This document shows positions 5,535 through 11,346 of a stretch of DNA of 13,460 bases, piece after piece. The stretch lies in contig MFZI01000070.1 of NCBI GenBank assembly GCA_001789355.1, positions 24,187 to 37,646 of the forward strand, in the 5' to 3' direction. Each line of letters begins with the position of its first letter. The first letter of the stretch is position 1. Origin of the DNA: Candidatus Roizmanbacteria bacterium RIFCSPHIGHO2_01_FULL_39_8 (GTDB lineage: Bacteria; Patescibacteriota; Microgenomatia; UBA1406; GWC2-37-13). The position numbers and the translations under genes are program-made. The notes under the pieces are model-generated. The model worked only from the letters and a program-made list of their open reading frames with translations. It searched no databases and had not been told where the DNA came from.

Positions 5535-5541
5535 TATAATT

Positions 5542-7977
5542 ATGTCCATACTATCAAATCCTTTAGAGCAGTCACTTTATCCAGTTGTCGCAGTACGCGA
5601 CGCAATTGTTTTCCCGGGCACAGAAAACGTACTCGTTTTTGGCAGGCCCAAAAGTTTAGATGGTATCAAGGAAGGGGTCAAAAGAGGAAACAAGGTCATT
5701 CTCGTGATGCAGAAAAATTCGGCTATTGATGATCCCAAAAAAAACGACCTGTATCAAATTGGAATACTTGCTACCATTGAAAAAACAGTCGCAGGAGAAA
5801 AAGGTGAAATGAACGCCTTGGTAAAAGGAAGAGAGAAAATAAAGATTGTTGAGTATACAAAAGAAACTCCTTATTTAGAAGCGAAGGTGGAAAAACTTCA
5901 AGATAAAGTAGTCCATGACGAGGAAGTCCAAGCGATGGTAAAACATCTAGCTTCCCAGATCAAACGAGCAATAAATCTGGGAAAAACAGTAGACTTCGTT
6001 TTTTTGATGAATATCTTAAATATTACCAATCCTCAAGACTTCTCCTATCAAATAGCGGTAGTACTTGATATTAAAACGGAAGAGCGTCAAGATCTGCTTG
6101 AGGAGACCGATCTTAAGGCAAGACTCAAGCAGGAAGTAGAGTATATAAACAGAGAGATAAAAATACTGGAAATAGAGAAAAATATTTCTTCAAAAACGCA
6201 GCAAAAATTCGAACAGGGGATGCGAGAGACTTTTTTACGTGAGAAGATGAAAACAATAGAGGAGGAGTTGGGTGGAAAAGGAGAAGATAGAGACATTGGT
6301 GAGTATAGAGATAAGATCAAGAAAGCCCGCATGCCCAAAAGCGTTGAAGAGAAAGCGATAAAAGAACTTAAACGACTTTCCCAAATGTCCCAATTTAATC
6401 CAGAAGCTTCATATATAAGAACATATCTTGATTGGTTAGTTGAAATTCCATGGTCTGTTGCATCTCCAAATGAAATCGATATCAAACAGGCGGAAAAAGT
6501 TTTGAACGAGGATCACTTTGGACTGAAAAAAATAAAAGAAAGAATCTTGGAGTATCTCGCTGTTATTGAATTAAGAAAGAGAAATGAGCAGAAGGAAGCG
6601 AATAAGAAGGAGCATCCACCTACCATTCTTTGTTTTGTCGGACCTCCAGGTGTAGGAAAGACTTCATTGGGCAAGTCAATTGCGCGATCACTGGGTAGGA
6701 AATTCGTCAAGATTTCATTAGGCGGAATTCGGGATGAAGCAGAAATCCGTGGTCACAGGAGGACCTATGTCGGAGCAATGCCAGGTCGTATGATCCAGGG
6801 AGTAAAACAAGCGGGGACGAAAAATCCTGTTTTTATGCTTGATGAAATCGATAAAATTGGAAGAGACTATCGAGGTGATCCATCCGCAGCGCTCCTCGAA
6901 GCTTTGGATCCTGAACAAAACCACTCCTTCTCAGATCACTATCTTGAAGTGAATTTTGATTTGTCAGATGTTTTCTTTATTACAACGGCAAATATTTTAG
7001 ACACAATTCCTGATGCACTATTGGATCGATTAGAGGTTATTCATTTTCCAGGTTATACAGAGGATGAAAAATTCAATATTGCCAAAGACCACTTGATTAA
7101 AAAGCAACTTGGGGCGCACAGCATGAACGAAAAGGACGCAAAGATAACTGATAATGCACTGCGGGTCATGATTAGAAGATATACCAGGGAAGCAGGAGTA
7201 CGTGAATTAGAAAGACAGATTGCTGCTATTTTCAGGAAAGTGGGACGGGAGATTATCGAGAAGAAAACGAATTCTAAAGTAGTTGGCGTAAACGACGTTG
7301 CAAAATACCTTGGTCCCTATAAGTATTCCTCACAGATGATCGAAGAAAAAGACACAGTCGGGATTTCTACAGGACTAGCATGGACTCAAGCGGGGGGAGA
7401 TATCCTCTTTATCGAAGTTGCAATCATGCCAGGTAAAGGTGGGCTTACCCTGACGGGCCATCTAGGAGAAGTAATGAAGGAGTCATGTCAGGCTGCGCTC
7501 TCTTACATTCGTGCGCGCTGGGATTTGTTTGGTCTCTCTAAAGATTTTTTTCACAAAATTGACATCCACGTTCACGTCCCTGAAGGTGCAGTGCCAAAAG
7601 ACGGACCGTCCGCCGGAATCGCCATCACGACTGCAATGATTTCCGCGCTCACTAAAATCCCTGTCCGACGCGATGTCGCGATGACGGGAGAGGTGACTCT
7701 TCGGGGCAGATCGCTTGAAATCGGTGGTGTTAAAGAAAAAGTAATTGCAGCTCATCGAGCCAATATCAAGACAGTAATCATGCCAAAAGATAATAAGAAA
7801 GACTTAGAAGATATCCCTCAATATGTATTGAAAGATCTACACTTCGAATTCGTTAACCACATGGATGAAGTATTGAAAGTAGCTCTCGCCATGCCTAAGA
7901 ATCATCAAGGATTTCCTATTCTTCCCAAAAAAGAATTCGCTCAGCTACAAAAGAGTGAAGAAAAAAAGCCAAACTAG
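5542..7977 (+). CDS. lon: Lon ATP-dependent protease (LonA type)
   Basis: The 811-aa Lon serine protease degrades misfolded and regulatory proteins in the cytoplasm as an ATP-driven ring. Order of parts: the LonN substrate-binding domain (~10-205, starting YPVVAVRDAIVFPG), a coiled-coil linker (~210-310), the AAA+ domain with Walker A GPPGVGKT (G367-T374) and Walker B FMLDEID (D434, E435), and the protease domain. Its catalytic dyad is S690 in KDGPSAG and K733 in GGVKEKVIAAHR; the spacing of 43 equals that of the E. coli enzyme. There is no membrane segment between Walker A and B, so it is LonA, not LonB. The last ~25 residues form a Lys/Glu-rich tail beyond the usual end. The gene has its own promoter, a CIRCE-like site and a structured leader, which suggests stress control. 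It ends tail-to-tail with the FemAB gene, sharing CTAG. Confidence 0.97.
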   Translation: MSILSNPLEQSLYPVVAVRDAIVFPGTENVLVFGRPKSLDGIKEGVKRGNKVILVMQKNSAIDDPKKNDLYQIGILATIEKTVAGEKGEMNALVKGREKIKIVEYTKETPYLEAKVEKLQDKVVHDEEVQAMVKHLASQIKRAINLGKTVDFVFLMNILNITNPQDFSYQIAVVLDIKTEERQDLLEETDLKARLKQEVEYINREIKILEIEKNISSKTQQKFEQGMRETFLREKMKTIEEELGGKGEDRDIGEYRDKIKKARMPKSVEEKAIKELKRLSQMSQFNPEASYIRTYLDWLVEIPWSVASPNEIDIKQAEKVLNEDHFGLKKIKERILEYLAVIELRKRNEQKEANKKEHPPTILCFVGPPGVGKTSLGKSIARSLGRKFVKISLGGIRDEAEIRGHRRTYVGAMPGRMIQGVKQAGTKNPVFMLDEIDKIGRDYRGDPSAALLEALDPEQNHSFSDHYLEVNFDLSDVFFITTANILDTIPDALLDRLEVIHFPGYTEDEKFNIAKDHLIKKQLGAHSMNEKDAKITDNALRVMIRRYTREAGVRELERQIAAIFRKVGREIIEKKTNSKVVGVNDVAKYLGPYKYSSQMIEEKDTVGISTGLAWTQAGGDILFIEVAIMPGKGGLTLTGHLGEVMKESCQAALSYIRARWDLFGLSKDFFHKIDIHVHVPEGAVPKDGPSAGIAITTAMISALTKIPVRRDVAMTGEVTLRGRSLEIGGVKEKVIAAHRANIKTVIMPKDNKKDLEDIPQYVLKDLHFEFVNHMDEVLKVALAMPKNHQGFPILPKKEFAQLQKSEEKKPN

Positions 7978-7982
7978 GCCTT
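7961..7982 (-). terminator. Possible terminator of the minus-strand cluster at the lon/FemAB junction
   Basis: On the minus strand AAGGCC (7982-7977), loop TAGTTT and GGCTTT (7970-7965) form a 6-bp stem with one G-T pair, followed by four more T residues. The FemAB stop TAG lies in the loop. The stem is short, and the plus-strand tail (TCTTTAAG) is weaker, so only weak termination is supported. Confidence 0.35.
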
Positions 7983-8963
7983 CTTTAAGTGAAGATAAAA
8001 GTTGCGAAGTGAGTATGCGGCATTTGAAAGATAGTATAAAAAAGTGTTTATCACTAGGTCATAACTCCCTATAAATTCTGTAAATGTTGTCCCATAGCCT
8101 TCTTTGAAGCGAGTAAAACCGGTCCATGAGTTGTTTTGATTGTAGTTCGGAGGAAGCGATCCCCACATATCAAATGTTTCGGCACCCAGTTTTTTACCCA
8201 ATAGAATTGCCTCCCACATGAGTAGATTAGAAGCCATCAAGTTTCTATATTCGAGCGATGTCCCTCCATAGGGATAGTAAAGCGTCTTTTTGAAAAAAAA
8301 TAATTCATAAGCAGCTAAGGGAGTATTTTTATAAAAGGCAATAAGAATGTGTGCAATATTTTTTTTCAGATTTTCCCATACTAATTTATGATAAGTTACT
8401 GTATGTCCAAAGTATTTTTGTCTTTTACAGGTTTCGAAATAGAGCTTTGAAAATATGTCAAATCCCTCGGCATTCGACATTTCTTTAATGAAAACGCCTT
8501 TTTTTTGGGCAAGCCGGATGTTATAGCGAGTTTTGTTGCGCATATGTTTTAATAATTCTTCCTCTGATTTTCTTAAATCCAAAATCTGTGTCCACTTAGG
8601 AAAGAGAGGATGAGGGGATTCTTTAAGTTTGTAGTTTATAGTTTGCAGTTTATAGTTATTCGCAAAAACATAGGGCTCGATTTTGATATATATAACATTA
8701 TTTTTTTTACCATAATCGTGGAGAAAAGCTAAGACTTCTTTTGACGGGAAGCTTGAGCGGGGAAGATATCCAATTTTATAATTTGTTTTGGGAATTTTGT
8801 GAAACGTGAGTTGAAAGACATCTTTTTCCGCATCAATCCGGAGCACTTCTATCTCCATTTTCTTTCTTGCTTCACCCCACTGCCACGACTGAAGAGGATG
8901 AATGGCTTTTTTATTAAATCCCTCGATATCGAAATGATCAATTAATATTTTTATATTCATCAT
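7974..8963 (-). CDS. FemAB-family peptidoglycan bridge aminoacyltransferase
   Basis: A 329-aa member of the FemA/FemB/FemX (MurM-like) group, which transfers amino acids from aminoacyl-tRNA to the stem peptide of lipid II at the cytoplasmic membrane face. Typical signatures are PLQSWQWGEARKK near 23-35, IGYLPRSSF (64-72), ILDLRKSEEELLKHMRNKTRYNIRLAQKKGV (about 127-157), LYYPYGGTS with RNLMASNLLMWEAI, and ETFDMWGS...GFTRFKEGYG...EFIGSYDLV. It has two GNAT-like domains and no signal peptide. Residues ~103-114 (NYKLQTINYKLK) are encoded by a heptad array (8623-8657), in the variable loop before ILDL. The start is either of two adjacent ATGs; no Shine-Dalgarno is seen. It is the last gene of the envelope cluster, 46 bases after a glycosyltransferase, and its stop overlaps the lon stop. 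Acceptor specificity cannot be inferred. Confidence 0.88.
   Translation of the reverse strand: MMNIKILIDHFDIEGFNKKAIHPLQSWQWGEARKKMEIEVLRIDAEKDVFQLTFHKIPKTNYKIGYLPRSSFPSKEVLAFLHDYGKKNNVIYIKIEPYVFANNYKLQTINYKLKESPHPLFPKWTQILDLRKSEEELLKHMRNKTRYNIRLAQKKGVFIKEMSNAEGFDIFSKLYFETCKRQKYFGHTVTYHKLVWENLKKNIAHILIAFYKNTPLAAYELFFFKKTLYYPYGGTSLEYRNLMASNLLMWEAILLGKKLGAETFDMWGSLPPNYNQNNSWTGFTRFKEGYGTTFTEFIGSYDLVINTFLYYLSNAAYSLRNFYLHLKKA
8623..8657 (-). repeat. In-frame heptad array inside the FemAB gene
   Basis: Read on the coding strand, five consecutive 7-base words occur: AACTATA, AACTGCA, AACTATA, AACTACA, AACTTAA. Three words make 21 bases, or seven codons, so the protein shows a seven-residue echo: NYKLQTI followed by NYKL. 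The period matches the intergenic arrays at 2445, 4408 and 10130, although the word differs. Confidence 0.85.
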
Positions 8964-8971
8964 GGTTAATC

Positions 8972-9026
8972 GTCATTCTGGCTTGTCCAGAATCGATTCT
9001 GGAGTCGTTTCACTCCGCAGAATGAC
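8972..9026. repeat. Three-stem inverted repeat between the FemAB gene and a glycosyltransferase
   Basis: The outer arms GTCATTCTG (8972-8980) and CAGAATGAC (9018-9026) are perfect complements. Between them lie the perfect 16-base palindrome CCAGAATCGATTCTGG (8987-9002) and a second stem, GGAGT...ACTCC (9001-9016). The whole can fold as a three-way junction or cruciform. The glycosyltransferase stop codon and its last residues (SHSAE) lie inside the repeat. Confidence 0.8.
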
Positions 9027-10128
9027 TGTTTCTGAGAACTTGTAATGTTTGGTCGGCGCATTTCTGCCATGAAAATAATTTTGTCCGTTCCTTACCTTTT
9101 TGGATTAAGTCTTTACGCAATTCTTGGTTATTTTTTAGGATGACGAGTTTTTCAAGTAGCTCCTGCGGATCTTTTGGGTCAAAATAGAGGCAGGCATTGC
9201 CTCCAATTTCGGGAAGGCTGGAAGCAAAGGAGCTGATCACGGGACACCCGTGACTCATAGATTCCAAAAGAGGAATTCCGAATCCCTCATAGAGCGAAGG
9301 CATGACAAAACAAAAGGCTTTTTTGTACAACATCGATACCTGATCATCTTTCAGATAGCCGGTGAAAATGACATCCTTTTTGAGCCCAAGATCTTCAACG
9401 CGTTTGAAAATATGTTCGTATAACCAACCTTTTTTTCCCACCAAGACAAGTTTGAATCCGGGAGTACCCTTTCTAAATAGGGTAAACGATTCCAAAAGTA
9501 CGTCTACATTTTTTCGGGGCTGAAGCGTACCAACAAAGAGAATGTATTTTTGTTGTGTCAATTTGAATCTATTGAGGGATTTCTCGCTTCGCTCGGAATG
9601 ACGAGGAGGGCCACCATTATAAACGACATCAATCTTTTCATCAGGAGTATGGTAGAACTTGACGATATCTTTTTTCGTTGTATTAGATACGGCTATGACT
9701 GTGCGAGCCTTTTTAATTGAGTATTCTGTCCAATTTTTGAGCTGATACAGATCTTTTTTTAGGAATTCATCGGGATAATAAAAATAAGAAAGATCATGTA
9801 TGGTGACGACGACCGGTATTGGGCAAAAACGCGGGACGTAGTGAGCGGGTGAAAAGAAAACTTGAATATTTTGTCCAAAAGCTTTTCGTTTATATAGCTC
9901 GAGGGGAAGAAAAGTTTGGGACCACAAAAAGTTGCCACTGATTATACTGTAGGTAAAATGAGCATTCGGACGAGGTAAGTCATTTGAAGGTTTTGACTTT
10001 AAGAATACGATAAACTGCAAGTCTCTATCGGCTTTCTTTTGAAAGTGTTCGAGTAGTTTTAATGTATAGAATGAAACTCCTACTTTTTCAACTACATTAG
10101 CTTCGTTGCCATCGATACCTATAATCAT
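9010..10128 (-). CDS. GT4-family glycosyltransferase with an in-frame repeat (HSERSE)
   Basis: A 372-aa GT-B-fold glycosyltransferase of the GT4 (mannosyltransferase-like) family, probably building a surface polysaccharide from a nucleotide sugar in the cytoplasm. The acceptor domain begins MIIGIDGNEANVVEKVGVSFY, with VVVTIHDLSYFYYPD near 106-120 and AVSNTTKKDIVKFY. The donor domain has ILFVGTLQPRKNVDVLLESF (~196-215), IFTGYL, and the EX7E motif EGFGIPLLE (E281, E289), then GCPVISS and SLPEIGGNACLYFDP. Residues ~175-185 (PRHSERSEKSL), in the loop between NGG and FKLTQQ, come from an inserted repeat. The C-terminal SHSAE is encoded by another. Neither touches the sugar-nucleotide motif, so activity is plausible. 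The ATG lies one base past the heptad array separating it from the next glycosyltransferase. Substrate unknown. Confidence 0.9.
   Translation of the reverse strand: MIIGIDGNEANVVEKVGVSFYTLKLLEHFQKKADRDLQFIVFLKSKPSNDLPRPNAHFTYSIISGNFLWSQTFLPLELYKRKAFGQNIQVFFSPAHYVPRFCPIPVVVTIHDLSYFYYPDEFLKKDLYQLKNWTEYSIKKARTVIAVSNTTKKDIVKFYHTPDEKIDVVYNGGPPRHSERSEKSLNRFKLTQQKYILFVGTLQPRKNVDVLLESFTLFRKGTPGFKLVLVGKKGWLYEHIFKRVEDLGLKKDVIFTGYLKDDQVSMLYKKAFCFVMPSLYEGFGIPLLESMSHGCPVISSFASSLPEIGGNACLYFDPKDPQELLEKLVILKNNQELRKDLIQKGKERTKLFSWQKCADQTLQVLRNSHSAE
9574..9603 (-). repeat. In-frame repeat encoding RHSERSEKSL in a glycosyltransferase
   Basis: The coding strand contains the string TCATTCCGAGCGAAGCGAGA followed by AATCCCTC. 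I recognise this word as a recurrent interspersed repeat in uncultivated bacterial genomes (recall, not a search). It sits in the inter-domain loop of the enzyme and shares the GAGCGAAG core with the repeat at 10571-10593. Confidence 0.7.
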
Positions 10129-10129
10129 A

Positions 10130-10199
10130 CTAGTAGTAATTAGTAATTAGATATTAGTAATTAGGAAAGCCGAATTACCAATTACAAATCACGAATTAC
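10130..10199. repeat. Ten-unit heptad array between two glycosyltransferase genes
   Basis: Seventy bases divide exactly into ten 7-base units on the plus strand: CTAGTAG, TAATTAG, TAATTAG, ATATTAG, TAATTAG, GAAAGCC, GAATTAC, CAATTAC, AAATCAC, GAATTAC. Units 2-5 (TAATTAG type) and 7-10 (GAATTAC type) are roughly inverted copies around the central GAAAGCC. The upstream glycosyltransferase stop codon (10189-10191) lies inside unit 9. The next gene's ATG (10126-10128) lies one base beyond unit 1. Confidence 0.88.
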
Positions 10200-11346
10200 T
10201 CTTAAGTGCTTTAATCATTCTTTCAAAGTAACTCTCCCACATAAATAGTTTACTTCTTTCCAATCCTTTTTGAGCGAGCTGTTTTCGCAAGTCTTCATCT
10301 GAGCTGAGTTTTTTCATGACTTGAGCGATCTCTTCAACCTTGAAAGGATCAAATAACAGCCCCGCATCTTGAGTAATCTCTGCGAGCGATGAGGTATTTG
10401 ATACTGCTACGGGTACAGCAAGCTTCATTGCCTCTATAACAGGATACCCAAACCCCTCCCAAATTGAGGGTAAAATAAAAAATAAGCAGGCTTTAAAAAG
10501 AGCAAAAAGTTCACCGTCTTCCACAAATCCCAAATGGTGAATTTTATTTTTTGAACTTGTATCGATTAATCCTTCAACTTCGCTCAGGACAAGTCGATTA
10601 TTCGATGCATCCATGTTGCTCCACCCTGTGGGACCAACGATGACCAATTCAATTTGCTCGTTATTAATATTGTTGAAGGCCTTGACAAGTCGGCCAAGAT
10701 TTTTACGAGGCTCTTTTTTCCCTACGGTTAAAATGAAAGGTTTTTTTATTCCATATTTCCTTAAAATTTCTTCGGTTCTGTCTGGATTCGGAATGTCAAC
10801 TTCAACACCGGGATAATTTACCTTTATTTTATTCTTATCGATACCAAGAAATTTTTCTAGATCCTGTTTTGTAGATTCAGAGTCCGCAAGTATGATCTTG
10901 GACTCCTTTTTCACCCACTCTAATCTTTTTTTCTGCGTCGAGACGATTTTAGAATGAGCAGTTTCAGGATAACGAAGATAGACAAGATCGTGGACGATAG
11001 CAGCTTTTTTTACGGAAAGTGGAAATTCTATCCAGTCAGAGGTGACAAACCAGTCGAGCAAAGCTAGATGTTTGATGTTAGACGTTAGAATTTTAGATAA
11101 TTCGTGGAGATCGTTAAAAAGAAATGAAGCAAAAGTAGGAGGTAATTTCCACTTAATCAACATATGGCCTTTCGACTTAATTTTTTTTTCCAATTGAGGA
11201 TCCAGGTTTTTTCGCAAAGAGTAAAATAAAAAAGTCCACTGGTTATTTGTATCGTTATCTAAAATAGCGTTTAGTAAACCATTGGTAAAGCGGGCAACCC
11301 CCGTACCCTGATGTACAATTTGTGAAATATCAATTCCTAATTTCAT
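10189..11346 (-). CDS. GT4-family glycosyltransferase with two in-frame repeats
   Basis: A 385-aa GT-B glycosyltransferase. It starts MKLGIDISQIVHQGTGVARF (the glycine-rich acceptor-side loop of GT4 enzymes), with AAIVHDLVYLRYPETAHSK (~115-133) and ADSESTKQDLEKF. The donor half carries ILTVGKKEPRKNLGRLVKAF (~205-224), ELVIVGPTGW, the EX7E motif EGFGYPVIE (E297, E305), and SLAEITQDAGLLFDP. Two segments look inserted. ILTSNIKHL (86-94) is coded by a heptad array. RLVLSEVEG (251-259) is coded by a recurrent interspersed word and lies in a loop after GPTGW. Both are outside the catalytic motifs. Its start overlaps the upstream glycosyltransferase stop by 4 bases (ATGA), implying translational coupling. 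The last residues (KSNS) fall within the array at 10130-10199. Probably envelope polysaccharide synthesis; donor and acceptor unknown. Confidence 0.9.
   Translation of the reverse strand: MKLGIDISQIVHQGTGVARFTNGLLNAILDNDTNNQWTFLFYSLRKNLDPQLEKKIKSKGHMLIKWKLPPTFASFLFNDLHELSKILTSNIKHLALLDWFVTSDWIEFPLSVKKAAIVHDLVYLRYPETAHSKIVSTQKKRLEWVKKESKIILADSESTKQDLEKFLGIDKNKIKVNYPGVEVDIPNPDRTEEILRKYGIKKPFILTVGKKEPRKNLGRLVKAFNNINNEQIELVIVGPTGWSNMDASNNRLVLSEVEGLIDTSSKNKIHHLGFVEDGELFALFKACLFFILPSIWEGFGYPVIEAMKLAVPVAVSNTSSLAEITQDAGLLFDPFKVEEIAQVMKKLSSDEDLRKQLAQKGLERSKLFMWESYFERMIKALKSNS
10571..10593 (-). repeat. In-frame repeat encoding LVLSEVEG in a glycosyltransferase
   Basis: The coding strand reads CTTGTCCTGAGCGAAGTTG then AAGG. 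I recognise this as a common interspersed word in uncultivated bacterial genomes (recall, not searched). A 7-base direct repeat, TCGATTA, lies on both sides (10562-10568 and 10594-10600). The 32-base offset between the copies is not a multiple of three, so a simple target-site duplication is not proven. Confidence 0.7.
11064..11091 (-). repeat. In-frame heptad array in a glycosyltransferase (SNIKHL segment)
   Basis: Plus-strand units CTAGATG, TTTGATG, TTAGACG and TTAGAAT are four consecutive 7-base words of TTAGATG type. On the coding strand they read ATTCTAA, CGTCTAA, CATCAAA, CATCTAG and encode ILTSNIKHL. The period and in-frame placement match the array in the FemAB gene. Confidence 0.72.

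Noticed and set aside
5503..5541. In-frame TTG start for lon 39 bases upstream of the chosen ATG
   Set aside because: It has no ribosome-binding site and lies within the predicted structured leader. ATG 5542 has AAGGAG at ideal spacing, and the protein homology begins after it.
6087..6485. 132-codon minus-strand reading frame
   Set aside because: It lies antisense to the Lon linker. Its serine-rich composition is what reverse-reading of a coiled coil gives, and it has no motif.
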